From: Roseateles sp.
GTDB lineage: Bacteria > Pseudomonadota > Gammaproteobacteria > Burkholderiales > Burkholderiaceae_C
Assembly (NCBI GenBank): GCA_019234295.1
Contig: JAFALK010000018.1
Location: forward strand, 29,450 to 93,449
Length of the DNA stretch: 64,000 nucleotides
Direction: 5' to 3'
The notes under the pieces were generated by a model. That model did no database searches. It saw only the letters and a program-made list of their open reading frames with translations, and was not told where the DNA came from. Positions 22,362-31,579 of this stretch are shown here, one piece after another. Position 1 is the first letter of the stretch; the number at the start of each line of letters is the position of its first letter. The position numbers and the translations under genes are program-made.

Positions 22362-22883
22362 ATGTTGACCGACGACGGCAAGCACTTGTACGTGTCCTGG
22401 GACGAGTACCACCTGCTGACCGAGCGCCTGGCGCTCAAGGTCCATGCCTCGGGCTGGCAGTTCGACCAGATCTTGTGCCTGGCGCGCGGTGGCATGCGCC
22501 CAGGCGACGTGCTTTCGCGCGTGTTCGACAAGCCGCTGGGCATCATGTCCACGAGCAGCTACCGAGCTGAGGCCGGCACCATCCAGGGCCGCCTGGACAT
22601 GGCCAAGTACATCACCATGCCCAAGGGCGAACTGGCCGGCCGCGTTCTGCTGGTCGACGACCTGGCGGATTCGGGCGTGACCTTGAAGGCCGTCGTGGAG
22701 CGCCTGCGCGGCATGCCCGCCATCACCGAGCTACGCTCGGCCGTGATCTGGACGAAGAAAGTCTCGGCCTACACGCCGGACTACTACTGCGAGATGCTCG
22801 AGACCTCGCCGTGGATCCACCAGCCCTTCGAAGAGTACGACGGCATGGGCCCAGAAGCTCTGGCGAAGAAGTTTGCGGTCTGA
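22362..22883 (+). CDS. Phosphoribosyltransferase of the purine type I family
   Basis: The 173-residue product has the PRPP-binding loop VLLVDDLADSGVTLK and an upstream CLARGGMRPGDVLSRV segment, typical of hypoxanthine/xanthine-type phosphoribosyltransferases. The exact base substrate cannot be decided by eye. AGAGGAGA nine bases before ATG 22362 is a strong ribosome site. Being directly downstream of purA fits purine salvage. The gene ends in a strong terminator at 22920-22948. Confidence 0.88.
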   Translation: MLTDDGKHLYVSWDEYHLLTERLALKVHASGWQFDQILCLARGGMRPGDVLSRVFDKPLGIMSTSSYRAEAGTIQGRLDMAKYITMPKGELAGRVLLVDDLADSGVTLKAVVERLRGMPAITELRSAVIWTKKVSAYTPDYYCEMLETSPWIHQPFEEYDGMGPEALAKKFAV

Positions 22884-22919
22884 AGTCGGCGGCCTGCACG
22901 GGCCGCAGTCGCATAATGC

Positions 22920-22948
22920 AAAAGGCCAGCGCGATGCGCTGGCCTTTT
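22920..22948. terminator. Bidirectional intrinsic terminator
   Basis: AAAAGGCCAGCGC-GAT-GCGCTGGCCTTTT is a perfect 13-pair inverted repeat with A and T runs on both sides. It can end transcription of the phosphoribosyltransferase operon (+) and of tRNA-Leu (-). Confidence 0.92.
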
Positions 22949-22957
22949 GAGAGTATT

Positions 22958-23042
<85 letters not shown>

Positions 23043-23061
23043 ATTTCAGGAAAGACAGAGA

Positions 23062-23091
23062 GTCTATCATAAAAAATTTTAAGAATGCAAT
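23062..23091 (-). promoter_or_regulatory. Candidate promoter of tRNA-Leu
   Basis: On the minus strand TTGCAT (23086-23091) and TAGACT (23062-23067) are separated by an 18-bp, very A/T-rich spacer. The expected transcription start is about 12-15 bases before the mature tRNA 5' end. The A/T-rich block is unlike the surrounding DNA. It also contains TATCAT on the plus strand, a possible -10 for rnr. Confidence 0.6.
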
Positions 23092-23116
23092 AGCCTCGCC
23101 GAAAGACGGCGCCGGA

Positions 23117-25348
23117 TTGCTCGGCGAAGTTGAAGGGACGCTGCAAGGCCATCGCGACGGTCATGGCTTCCTGATTCCCGACGACGGTTCGTCTGATATC
23201 TACCTCTCGGCCCAGGAGACTCACGCCGTGATGCACGGCGACCGCCTGCGCGTGCGCGTGATCCGCATGGACAAGCGCGGCCGGCCCGAGGGCAAGGTAC
23301 TCGAGATCCTTGAACGCAAGAAGCGGCCCATCATCGGCCGCCTGCTGCTGGAGTCGGGCATCTGGCTGGTGGCGCCCGAAGACAAGCGCATGGGCCAGGA
23401 CATTCTGGTGCCCAAGAATGCCATCGCGAATGCTCATGCCGGCCAGGTCGTGGCGGTGGAACTGACCGAACCGCCTTCGCTGTACTCACAGCCCGTGGGT
23501 CGCGTGGTCGAGGTACTCGGCGAAATCGACGACCCCGGCATGGAGATCGAGATCGCCGTACGCAAGTACGATGTGCCGCACCGCTTCTCGCAGGAGACCT
23601 TGGCCCAGAGTGCCAAGCTGCCTGAGCGGCTGCGCGCCGCCGATCTCAAGCACCGCGTGGACCTGCGCGACGTGCCGCTCGTGACCATCGACGGTGAAGA
23701 TGCGCGCGACTTCGACGACGCCGTCTACTGCGAGCCGCACAAGCAGGGCCGTGGCAAGAATGCCTTCACGGGCTGGCGCCTGCTCGTTGCCATTGCGGAC
23801 GTGAGCCACTATGTGAAGCCCGGCGAGCCGCTGGACAACGATGCCTACGAGCGCGCCACCAGCGTCTATTTCCCGCGCCGCGTAATTCCGATGCTGCCGG
23901 AGAAGATCTCGAACGGCCTGTGCTCGCTGATCCCCTACGAAGACCGGCTCTCCATGGTCTGCGACATGCTGGTGAACGAGACCGGCGAGTTGCATGCCTA
24001 CCAGTTCTACCCGGCGGTCATCCGCTCGCACGAGCGTTTCACCTACACCGAGGTGGCGGCCATCCTGGGCAACACGCACGGCCCCGAGGCCAGCAAGCGC
24101 CGCGAACTCGTGCCGCATCTGCTACATCTGCACGAGGTCTACCGCGCGCTCCTCTCGCAACGCGCCAAGCGCGGCGCCATGGACTTCGAGACGACGGAGA
24201 CTCAGATCGTTTGCGACGAGAACGGCCGCATCGAGAAGATCGTGCCGCGCACGCGCAACGATGCACATCGCCTGATCGAAGAGGCCATGCTGGCTGCCAA
24301 CGTCTGTTCGGCCGACTTCATCCAGTCCTCCAAATACAACTCCCTGTTCCGCGTCCACGAAGGCCCGACGCCCGAGAAGCGCGCGGCGCTGCAGGCCTAC
24401 CTGCGCACGCTGGGCCTGAATCTCGGCATCAGCGATGATCCGAAGCCGGCAGAGTTCCAGGCGATTGCCGCTGCGACCAAGGAGCGGCCCGACGTCGCCC
24501 AGATCCACAGCATGCTGCTGCGCTCCATGCAGCAGGCCATCTACACGCCGATCAACTCGGGCCACTTCGGTCTGGCTTACGGCGCCTATACGCACTTCAC
24601 GAGCCCGATCCGCCGCTATCCAGACCTGCTGGTCCACCGCGTGATCAAGTCCATTCTTGCGAACAAGCATTACAAGCTTGACGCGGGAAAGATGAAGGTG
24701 CCTACGCCGCCCAAGAGGCCCGGGAAAGCGCCGCCGCTGAATCCGGAGGAGGCATCGACCGAAGCCGAGCGCTGGGAAGTTGTGGGCGCGCATTGCAGCG
24801 CCAACGAGCGCCGTGCCGATGAGGCCTCGCGTGACGTCGAGGCCTGGCTCAAGTGCCGCTACATGCGCGAGCACCTGGGCGAAGAATTCGCCGGCACCGT
24901 CTCGGCGGTCACGAGCTTTGGCCTCTTCGTGCAACTCGACGCGCTCTATGTCGAGGGGCTGATCCACATCACCGAGCTCGGTGGCGAGTACTACCGCTTC
25001 GACGAGGTACGTCAGGAGCTGCGCGGTGAGCGCACCGGCATGCGCTACACGACCGGTGCGCGCGTGCAGGTGCAGGTCAGTCGCGTGGACCTGGACGGCC
25101 GAAAGATCGACTTCCGGCTGGTGCGCGACGGTGAGGATGGTATTCGCTCACGTGCTCCGCGCTCCGCGCCCGCAAGCGCTCAGGAAGAACTCGAACGCGT
25201 GCGCCAGAGCGATCGCGAGATCAAGGCGGCGGCCAAGTCCGGCAAGGCGCCCGCCAAGGGCAAGGCTGCCGTCGGCGCCAAGAACGCGATGAAGAAGGCT
25301 GCCAAGGTCGGCCGCCACGCCGAGGTAAAGGCCCGCCGTCCGCGCTGA
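23117..25348 (+). CDS. rnr: Ribonuclease R
   Basis: Processive 3'-5' exoribonuclease that degrades structured RNA. The protein has a cold-shock domain (GHRDGHGFLIPDDG), the RNB catalytic domain with DGEDARDFDDAVY and HFTSPIRRYPDLLVHR, an S1 domain (FAGTVSAVTSFGLFVQLD) and a Lys/Ala-rich tail (KKAAKVGRHAEVKARRP). No ATG precedes the conserved region. The frame is open from GTG 23015, which lies inside the antisense tRNA-Leu, while TTG 23117 is the nearest alternative start directly before the cold-shock domain; I list 23117 but the start is uncertain. The N-terminal winged helix of enteric RNase R is missing. Confidence 0.9.
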   Translation: MLGEVEGTLQGHRDGHGFLIPDDGSSDIYLSAQETHAVMHGDRLRVRVIRMDKRGRPEGKVLEILERKKRPIIGRLLLESGIWLVAPEDKRMGQDILVPKNAIANAHAGQVVAVELTEPPSLYSQPVGRVVEVLGEIDDPGMEIEIAVRKYDVPHRFSQETLAQSAKLPERLRAADLKHRVDLRDVPLVTIDGEDARDFDDAVYCEPHKQGRGKNAFTGWRLLVAIADVSHYVKPGEPLDNDAYERATSVYFPRRVIPMLPEKISNGLCSLIPYEDRLSMVCDMLVNETGELHAYQFYPAVIRSHERFTYTEVAAILGNTHGPEASKRRELVPHLLHLHEVYRALLSQRAKRGAMDFETTETQIVCDENGRIEKIVPRTRNDAHRLIEEAMLAANVCSADFIQSSKYNSLFRVHEGPTPEKRAALQAYLRTLGLNLGISDDPKPAEFQAIAAATKERPDVAQIHSMLLRSMQQAIYTPINSGHFGLAYGAYTHFTSPIRRYPDLLVHRVIKSILANKHYKLDAGKMKVPTPPKRPGKAPPLNPEEASTEAERWEVVGAHCSANERRADEASRDVEAWLKCRYMREHLGEEFAGTVSAVTSFGLFVQLDALYVEGLIHITELGGEYYRFDEVRQELRGERTGMRYTTGARVQVQVSRVDLDGRKIDFRLVRDGEDGIRSRAPRSAPASAQEELERVRQSDREIKAAAKSGKAPAKGKAAVGAKNAMKKAAKVGRHAEVKARRPR

Positions 25349-25353
25349 CGCAA

Positions 25354-25653
25354 CTAAGGCTTGAGGTCCACCACCACCGGTCCCGAGACGGGATCGGTGA
25401 GGCCCAGCCCGTTGCCGAGATCCTCGAGATCGTCGCGCAGCCGGTCCAGCACTGCAATCATCTGCGGTCGCGCCTCGACGATGCTCTCGAAATCCGCCCA
25501 CTCGCCGAGCATGCAGAAGCTGCGCTCACCCGTCTGCACGAGCGCGCCGCGCAGGAAGCCCTTGAAGGTCGGGTCAAGGCGTCGGTGCGCTTCGACAAAA
25601 GCCTGCTCGCGACCCGGCTTGACGCGGAACCGCACGATATTGAAGGCATGCAT
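25354..25653 (-). CDS. Antibiotic biosynthesis monooxygenase-fold (ABM) small protein
   Basis: A 99-residue protein starting MHAFNIVRFRVKPGREQAF, which matches the first strand and helix of the dimeric alpha-beta-barrel ABM fold; GERSFCMLGEWADFESI fits the central strands. Proteins of this fold range from monooxygenases to heme-degrading or non-enzymatic ones, and the residues here do not decide. ATG 25653 is chosen because AGGGGG lies six bases upstream; ATG 25659 is in frame but has no room for a ribosome site. It converges with rnr, leaving five bases between the stops. Confidence 0.7.
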   Translation of the reverse strand: MHAFNIVRFRVKPGREQAFVEAHRRLDPTFKGFLRGALVQTGERSFCMLGEWADFESIVEARPQMIAVLDRLRDDLEDLGNGLGLTDPVSGPVVVDLKP

Positions 25654-25712
25654 GGTCATCCCCCTGTAAACCCTATTGATAGGCTTTGCAGGGACGCGAT
25701 TCAAGCGTCGTT

Positions 25713-27080
25713 TCAAATGCTGACTTCGGGCCAGGCTCGCATGGCGCGGATCAGCTCGGCGGCGAGGCCCCTGGACTCCTGGCCGGCGAGGCCATGCAGA
25801 TGCACCGCGGCGCAAGCCACCTCGAAGGCCTCAGCACTGGCGTGGCGCGCCCACAAGCCCGCACACCAGCCGGCCAACACGTCGCCCGTGCCCGCGGTAG
25901 CGAGCGCACCGCTGCCGCTGCTGTTGATGGCCGGCGCGCGACCTGTTGCGGCGATCACGGTGCCAGAGCCCTTGAGAATGACCGTGGCGCCGTAGCGCCG
26001 CGCCAGCTCGCCTGCCGCACCCGGCCGGTCGGCCTGAACGGCACCGGTGTCCGTTTGCAGAAGTCGGGCTGCCTCCAGCGGATGGGGTGTGAGCAGGGTC
26101 GGCGCGGGTCGCCGTTGGAGCGCACGCCCAAGCGCCGGCTCCCTGGCGATCGCGTTGAGAGCGTCCGCATCGAGCACCAGACGCCGCGCCTGGCGCAACA
26201 CCGAGGGCAGCAGGGCGGCAATCTCCAGGCCGCCGCCGCTGCCGCAGGCGATTGCGTCATAACGCTGCAAGTCAGCGTCAGGCTTGGCATGCATCAGCTC
26301 GGGCCTGCCGGCATCCGGCAAATCGGCTCCGGCATCCAGCAAGCCGCACCAGACGCGGCCTGCGCCCGAAGCGAGAGCAGCGCGTGCAGCCAGCAGCGCT
26401 GCGCCGCGCATACCGGGTGCACCGCCGACCACCAGCACATCGCCCTGGCTACCCTTGTGGGCTGAGTGCCTGGCGCCGGCGCTGAAGGCGGTGAGCGCAT
26501 CGCGGCCCAGCAGCAGGGCGCTCGGCGCAGCCTCGGGCAGCACGCCCAGATCCTCGAACCAGAGTTCGCCGCAGTGATCGCGCCCCAGGCCCGTGAACAG
26601 GCCGGGCTTGAGCGTGAGCAGGACGAGCGTGTGGTCAGCGCGCACGGCGCTGCCGAGCACCTGGCCTCGGTCGGCATCGAGCCCGCTGGGCAGGTCGACG
26701 GACAGCACGCAGGCACCGAGCGCATTGATGCGGGCGATGCGCTCGGCCATGTCGCCTTCGACAGCGCGCTTGAGGCCCAGGCCCAGCAAGGCGTCGATCA
26801 CCAGGCTTGTGTCCGCGGCAGGTTCGTCGAGGTGAACGGTCAAGCCGTGCTGGAGCAAATGCCGGGCCGCCACGCGGCCATCGCCGCCGTTGTTGCCGGG
26901 GCCGCAGGCGATCCAGACACTACCCTCGCCGGCGTACAGCGCCAGAGCGAGCTTGGCCACGGCCAGGCCGGCGTCCTCCATCAGCTGCGGCCGCAGGCGC
27001 AGCGCTTCGGTCTCGATCAGGCGGCTGTTTGCCACGTCGAAGAGCGGCAGGCGCTCGTTCAATGGCAGCAGCTTGCGCAT
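25713..27080 (-). CDS. nnr: Bifunctional NAD(P)H-hydrate epimerase / ADP-dependent dehydratase
   Basis: Repairs damaged NADHX and NADPHX. The 455-residue protein is a fusion: the N-terminal epimerase half has GPGNNGGDGRVAARHLL and a VDLPSGLDAD motif, and the C-terminal dehydratase half (from about residue 210) has GSQGDVLVVGGAPGMRGAA, LTPHPLEAARLL and NSSGSGALATAGTGDVLAG. ATG 27080 lies two bases past the stop of the upstream oxidoreductase gene, so it is in the same operon. The frame is open further upstream inside that gene but codes nothing recognisable there. Confidence 0.93.
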   Translation of the reverse strand: MRKLLPLNERLPLFDVANSRLIETEALRLRPQLMEDAGLAVAKLALALYAGEGSVWIACGPGNNGGDGRVAARHLLQHGLTVHLDEPAADTSLVIDALLGLGLKRAVEGDMAERIARINALGACVLSVDLPSGLDADRGQVLGSAVRADHTLVLLTLKPGLFTGLGRDHCGELWFEDLGVLPEAAPSALLLGRDALTAFSAGARHSAHKGSQGDVLVVGGAPGMRGAALLAARAALASGAGRVWCGLLDAGADLPDAGRPELMHAKPDADLQRYDAIACGSGGGLEIAALLPSVLRQARRLVLDADALNAIAREPALGRALQRRPAPTLLTPHPLEAARLLQTDTGAVQADRPGAAGELARRYGATVILKGSGTVIAATGRAPAINSSGSGALATAGTGDVLAGWCAGLWARHASAEAFEVACAAVHLHGLAGQESRGLAAELIRAMRAWPEVSI

Positions 27081-27082
27081 GA

Positions 27083-28285
27083 TCAGCCCAGGCGGTCCAG
27101 GTCGAGACCGCTGACGTCCACCTCCGCCTTGCGGCCGGCGAGCCGCTCGCTGATCACGCGTGCGGCGCCGCTGGCCAGCGTGAAGCCGGCATCCGGGTGG
27201 GCGAGATTGATCCACAGCCTGCCGCCGCCGCCGATCAGGGGCAGTCCATCGGGCAGCTCCACATGCTCGCCGCTCCAACGCAAGGCCTGCCCCGGCAGGC
27301 TCGCGCCCGGAAACCAGTCGTTGAGCGACTTGTGCGCGCTGGCTTCGTCACCGGCCGTGGCGCGCACGCGCTGGCCGATGCGCGAGAGGCTCACGCCCAA
27401 TTGATGATCCGTGAGGCCGCCGCGCGGGCCCAGGTCCGGGTGCGCTTCGAGCTGGCGCAGCGGCGCGGTGATGGAGTGGCTGACCGCGGTGCGCAGCGGC
27501 AGCTTGCGTCCGAGCAGGCGCGCGCCGTCAAGGGCCGCGCAAACGACGATGGCGTCAAAGCGTTCGCCCCTCGGGCCCTGTGTTTGCGGCACGGTGTCGC
27601 CGGCATCAGGGGGCGAGGAGGGGGCACCAGCAAGTTCTTCGGGCGGCGTGTACTCGTGGACGACCTCGCCACTGGCATCGAGACTGCGCACCGTGGTGTG
27701 AAAGCGAAAGCGCGCGCCGAGCTTCTGGGCCTCGACGCGCAGCAAGTGCGCGAACTGGCGGCAGTTGCCGACTTCGGCCAAGGGCAGCTGCACGCCGCCA
27801 AAGAGCTTCGCTTCGGGGTTGAGACCAGGTTCTACGGCGCGGCATCCCGCGGCGTCGAGCTCGCGCACCACGAGGCCGAGGGCGGCGAGCCGCTCCAGGC
27901 CGGGCGCGATCGCCTCGCGATCGGCCTTGTCGCGCAGTAGCACGAGCTGGCCTTCGGCGCGCTCGTAGTCAAGCTGCAGGGTCTTACGCAGGGCCTGCAG
28001 ACGCTGGTGGCTGTAGACCGCGAGACGCAGCGTGGCAGCCGCCCGCTCGGCAAAGGCCGGATGGCGCGCGGCGCGCCATTGCTTGCCGCGCCAGCCCAGG
28101 CCGAAGCGGGGCTGGGTCCAAGGCAAGGCCAGCGCGGGGGCGATGGTGCCGGCATTGGCGAAGCTGGCCTCCGCCGCCACGCTGCCGCGACGGTCAAAGA
28201 CGCTCACCTCGTGGCCATCGGCCGCGAGTTCGAGGGCGGTGCTCACGCCGGCAATGCCGGCACCGATGATCGCGATGCGGGGCAT
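27083..28285 (-). CDS. FAD-dependent D-amino-acid dehydrogenase-like oxidoreductase
   Basis: The 400-residue protein begins with a dinucleotide-binding fold (IAIIGAGIAGVSTALELAADG) followed by the acidic strand end SVFDR, as in DAO/DadA enzymes, and ends with LPLIGGGGRLWINLAHPDAGFTLA-type residues contacting FAD. DadA-type enzymes oxidise D-amino acids to 2-oxo acids at the membrane. The true substrate is not determinable here. A hydrophilic, Pro-rich insert near residues 214-235 is unusual. The start directly abuts the amidase stop, so the two are probably co-expressed. Confidence 0.82.
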   Translation of the reverse strand: MPRIAIIGAGIAGVSTALELAADGHEVSVFDRRGSVAAEASFANAGTIAPALALPWTQPRFGLGWRGKQWRAARHPAFAERAAATLRLAVYSHQRLQALRKTLQLDYERAEGQLVLLRDKADREAIAPGLERLAALGLVVRELDAAGCRAVEPGLNPEAKLFGGVQLPLAEVGNCRQFAHLLRVEAQKLGARFRFHTTVRSLDASGEVVHEYTPPEELAGAPSSPPDAGDTVPQTQGPRGERFDAIVVCAALDGARLLGRKLPLRTAVSHSITAPLRQLEAHPDLGPRGGLTDHQLGVSLSRIGQRVRATAGDEASAHKSLNDWFPGASLPGQALRWSGEHVELPDGLPLIGGGGRLWINLAHPDAGFTLASGAARVISERLAGRKAEVDVSGLDLDRLG

Positions 28286-29587
28286 TCAGTGCGCTCCGCT
28301 GAAAAACTTCTCGACTTGCAAGGCAATGTCCAGGATCGTGTCGTCTTGAAGAGCCGTGCTCCAAAGCATCAGGCCCACGGGATGGGTGCCCGGCGCATGG
28401 CAGGGCAGGGAGAGGGCGCAGCCGTCGAGGGCGTTGACGACGGCGCAGTTGCGCAGCAGCAGGCCGTTGGCGGCGAAGTAGGCATCGTCACTGTCGACGA
28501 GGGGCTGCAGGAGCGGGGCGATCACGGGTACGGTCGGGCTCAGCACCGCATCGAACCCCAGAAGGCTCTGCTTCATGGCAACCATCCAGCTGCGGCGGGC
28601 GTTCAGGCGGTCGATGTAGTCGGCAGCGCTCACGTAGCGCCCCGCGAGGATGCGCTGGGCCACGCGCGGGTCGTAGGCGTCGAGCTGCTCGGCCATCAAG
28701 CTGCGATGCCAGGCCCAGGCCTCGGCGGCGGCCATGATGCCGCTGGGCAGGGCCTTCTGCAGCGGTGGCAGGGTGATCTCCTCAATCTGCGCACCGCACT
28801 GGCGCAGTCGCTTCAGGGCTGTCTCGAAGGAGGCGGTCACATGGGCATCCATCGAGTCTTGGAAAAAGTGCGTCACCACGGCGAAGCGGCGTTGCGCGAG
28901 TGGTCTGGCGTCCAGCTGCACGCGCCGTGCCGCCAGGATCTCGTGCAGCAGCACGGCATCGCGCACTGAGCGCGTGATCGCGCAGGCGGTGTCCAAGGAG
29001 GTGGCGAGCGGTATCGTGCCATCGGTGGGTGTGAGCCGCTGGGTGTTCTTGAAGCCGACCAGCCCGCACAGCGCCGCCGGAATGCGGATCGAGCCACCGG
29101 TGTCGGAACCCAGTGCCGCCCACGCGGCCCCCGTGGCCACGCTCACGGCGGCACCCGAGCTGGAGCCGCCGGGGATGCGGATCTGTCCGTCGATGTGGGC
29201 CGTGACGGGATTGGCTGGCGTGCCGTAGTGCGGATTGAGGCCCAGGCCCGAGAAGGCGAACTCGGTCATGTTGGTGTGGCCAACCAAGCTGGCACCCGCG
29301 CTGCGCAGGCGGGCCACGGCGGGGCAGTCGGCCGGCGCGGCGGGCGCGTCGCGCAGCACGAGCGAACCCGCGCTTGTCGTGCGGCCAGCGACGTCGAAAA
29401 GGTCCTTGATGCTGACGGCAAGGCCGCCGAGCAGGCCTTCTGAAGGCGACTCGGGCTCGAAGAGCCGTACGAAGGCGCTCCGGCAGGCATCCGAACGGGC
29501 AACTGCCCGGGCCTCGCGCAGCAATTCGCCCGCGTCAAGGCGTCCGGCACGCAGCTGCTCGAGGGCGGCACTCAGATCATGGGGCAT
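28286..29587 (-). CDS. Amidase of the amidase-signature family
   Basis: Ser-Ser-Lys amidohydrolase of 433 residues. The catalytic lysine is in VSIKDLFDV, and the serine-rich signature is PGGSSSGAAVSVATG followed by GSDTGGSIRIPAALCGLVG. The family includes GatA, but no gatB or gatC lies nearby and the sequence is closer to stand-alone amidases. It heads the minus-strand group amidase, D-amino-acid-dehydrogenase-like, nnr, small ABM protein. Its start faces rpsB across a 168-bp divergent region. Confidence 0.88.
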   Translation of the reverse strand: MPHDLSAALEQLRAGRLDAGELLREARAVARSDACRSAFVRLFEPESPSEGLLGGLAVSIKDLFDVAGRTTSAGSLVLRDAPAAPADCPAVARLRSAGASLVGHTNMTEFAFSGLGLNPHYGTPANPVTAHIDGQIRIPGGSSSGAAVSVATGAAWAALGSDTGGSIRIPAALCGLVGFKNTQRLTPTDGTIPLATSLDTACAITRSVRDAVLLHEILAARRVQLDARPLAQRRFAVVTHFFQDSMDAHVTASFETALKRLRQCGAQIEEITLPPLQKALPSGIMAAAEAWAWHRSLMAEQLDAYDPRVAQRILAGRYVSAADYIDRLNARRSWMVAMKQSLLGFDAVLSPTVPVIAPLLQPLVDSDDAYFAANGLLLRNCAVVNALDGCALSLPCHAPGTHPVGLMLWSTALQDDTILDIALQVEKFFSGAH

Positions 29588-29595
29588 GAATCGTG

Positions 29596-29755
29596 TATAC
29601 TCTTTCGGTTTTGCCGGTGGCTACCCGTGGTGGGCGGCCTTTTTAGGCAGAACAAATCGCAAATCCGGCACCTGAAAGGTGTCGCTCATCTCGAGAAGTA
29701 GTTTTTGGATGGGCGATTCGCGCCGGATTTTAGACACAACCCTTCGGAGTTAAAT
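29596..29755 (+). promoter_or_regulatory. Promoter and structured leader of rpsB
   Basis: TATACT (29596-29601) resembles a -10 box, which would give an mRNA leader of about 145 nt. The leader contains an imperfect hairpin at 29613-29638 (GCCG...CGGC with an internal CCC/GGG pairing) followed by TTTTT at 29640-29644, which looks like an attenuator. rpsB mRNA leaders are known S2 autoregulation targets in other bacteria; that this one is such a target is inference. Confidence 0.45.
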
Positions 29756-30499
29756 ATGTCCGTGACGATGCGCGAAATGCTAGAAGCCGGTGTCCACTTT
29801 GGTCACCAAACCCGCTTCTGGAACCCCAAGATGGCCCCCTTTATTTACGGCCATCGCAACAAGATCCACATCATCAACCTGGAAAAGACGCTGCCCAAGT
29901 TCCAGGAAGCGATGAAGTTCGTTCGCCAGCTGTCCGCCAAGCGCGGCACCATCCTGATCGTCGGCACCAAGCGCCAGGCTCGTGAAGTCGTGGCCCTGGA
30001 AGCCCAGCGTTCGGGCATGCCCTTCGTGGACCAGCGTTGGCTCGGCGGCATGCTGACCAACTTCAAGACGGTCAAGGGTTCGCTGAAGAACCTCAAGGAC
30101 ATGCAGGCGCAAGTCGAGGCCGGCACCCAGCCCGCTATCAAGAAGGAAGCCCTGATGTTCCAGCGCGAGCTGACCAAGCTGGAAAAGAACATCGGCGGCA
30201 TTCAGCACCTGACCGCTCTGCCCGACGCCATCTTCGTGATCGACGTGGGCTTCCACAAGATCGCCGTGGCCGAAGCCAACAAGCTCGGCATCCCCGTGAT
30301 CGGCGTGGTTGACACCAACCACTCGCCCGAAGGCGTGGACTACGTGATTCCCGGCAACGACGACTCGGCCAAGGCCGTGGCCCTGTACGCCAAGGCTGTG
30401 GCCGACGCCGTGCTGGAAGGCCGTGCCAACGCCACTGCCGAAGTGGTCCAGGCCGCCGCTGGCGGCGACGAATTCGTGGAAGTCAACGAAGGCGCCTAA
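29756..30499 (+). CDS. rpsB: 30S ribosomal protein S2
   Basis: Small-subunit protein S2. The 247-residue product starts [18 protein letters not shown] and has the S2 signatures [38 protein letters not shown] and [22 protein letters not shown] 29756 is preceded by CGGAG. It opens the long translation/envelope operon that runs to about 44.9 kb. Confidence 0.98.
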   Translation: MSVTMREMLEAGVHFGHQTRFWNPKMAPFIYGHRNKIHIINLEKTLPKFQEAMKFVRQLSAKRGTILIVGTKRQAREVVALEAQRSGMPFVDQRWLGGMLTNFKTVKGSLKNLKDMQAQVEAGTQPAIKKEALMFQRELTKLEKNIGGIQHLTALPDAIFVIDVGFHKIAVAEANKLGIPVIGVVDTNHSPEGVDYVIPGNDDSAKAVALYAKAVADAVLEGRANATAEVVQAAAGGDEFVEVNEGA

Positions 30500-30521
30500 G
30501 CCCTCGCCCTGTCCACAGAAA

Positions 30522-30542
30522 GGGGCCGGTGGCCCCTTTTTT
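30522..30542 (+). terminator. Attenuator/terminator between rpsB and tsf
   Basis: GGGGCC-GGT-GGCCCC followed by six T is a compact intrinsic terminator 23 bases after the rpsB stop. It likely lets only part of the rpsB transcripts read into tsf. Confidence 0.8.
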
Positions 30543-30570
30543 CCAAACGAATCTGATTACGGAGATTGAG

Positions 30571-31464
30571 ATGGCTGCTATTACCGCAAGCATGGTCGGC
30601 GAACTGCGTGCTCGCACCGACGCCCCGATGATGGAATGCAAGAAGGCCTTGACCGAGGCCGAGGGCGATCTGGCCCGTGCGGAAGAAATCCTGCGCGTCA
30701 AGCTGGGCAACAAGGCCGGCAAGGCCGCCTCGCGAGTGACCGCCGAAGGCGTTGTCGCTGCTGCCGTCGTGGCTGGCAACGGTGCGCTGATCGAAGTGAA
30801 CTGCGAGACCGACTTCGTCTCGAAGAACGACGCCTTCCTGGCCTTCGTGAACGCCCTGGCTGGCCTGGTGGCTGAAGCCAATCCGGCCGACGTGGCGGCC
30901 CTGTCGGCGCTGCCCCTGTCGCAAGAAGGCTTCGGCCCGACGGTGGAAGATGTGCGCAAGGGCCTGATCGGCAAGATCGGCGAGAACATGTCGATCCGTC
31001 GCTTCCAGCGCTACTCCGGCTCCAAGCTCGCTTCCTACCTGCACGGCACCCGCATCGGCGTGATGGTCGAGTTCGACGGTGACGAAGTGGCCGCCAAGGA
31101 CGTCGCCATGCACGTGGCCGCCATGAAGCCGGCTGCGCTGTCGAGCGCCGACGTGCCGGCCGATCTGGTCGCCAAGGAGCGCAAGATCGCCACCGAGAAG
31201 GCTGCCGAGTCCGGCAAGCCCGCTGACATTGTCGCCAAGATGGTTGAAGGCTCGGTGCAGAAGTTCCTGAAGGAAGTCTCGCTGTTCGACCAGACCTTCG
31301 TGAAGGCTGCTGACGGCAAGCAGACCGTCGCCGCCATGCTCAAGGAAAAGGCGACCACGGTGAAGGCATTCACCCTGTACGTCGTCGGCGAGGGTATCGA
31401 GAAGAAGGTGGACGACTTCGCGGCCGAAGTGGCCGCGCAAGTGGCCGCCGCGAAGGGCCAATAA
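30571..31464 (+). CDS. tsf: Translation elongation factor Ts
   Basis: Nucleotide exchange factor for EF-Tu. The 297-residue protein starts with [20 protein letters not shown] and [17 protein letters not shown], then [19 protein letters not shown], all EF-Ts hallmarks. GGAG lies nine bases before ATG 30571. It follows rpsB as in most bacteria and is closed by a terminator at 31479. Confidence 0.98.
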   Translation: MAAITASMVGELRARTDAPMMECKKALTEAEGDLARAEEILRVKLGNKAGKAASRVTAEGVVAAAVVAGNGALIEVNCETDFVSKNDAFLAFVNALAGLVAEANPADVAALSALPLSQEGFGPTVEDVRKGLIGKIGENMSIRRFQRYSGSKLASYLHGTRIGVMVEFDGDEVAAKDVAMHVAAMKPAALSSADVPADLVAKERKIATEKAAESGKPADIVAKMVEGSVQKFLKEVSLFDQTFVKAADGKQTVAAMLKEKATTVKAFTLYVVGEGIEKKVDDFAAEVAAQVAAAKGQ

Positions 31465-31478
31465 GCTTCGCAAGATAC

Positions 31479-31501
31479 AAAGGGCGCCTCTGGCGCCCTT
31501 T
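31479..31501 (+). terminator. Intrinsic terminator after tsf
   Basis: AAAGGGCGCC-TCT-GGCGCCCTTT is a perfect ten-pair inverted repeat 14 bases after the tsf stop. The T run is short (TTT, then ACACTT), so read-through into pyrH is plausible. Confidence 0.8.
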
Positions 31502-31579
31502 ACACTTGTGGCCGTGCTGCAAGGGCCCACGAGGCCCTGCGCGGCGAATGCAACAACCCCATACAACAGAGGTCACCCA

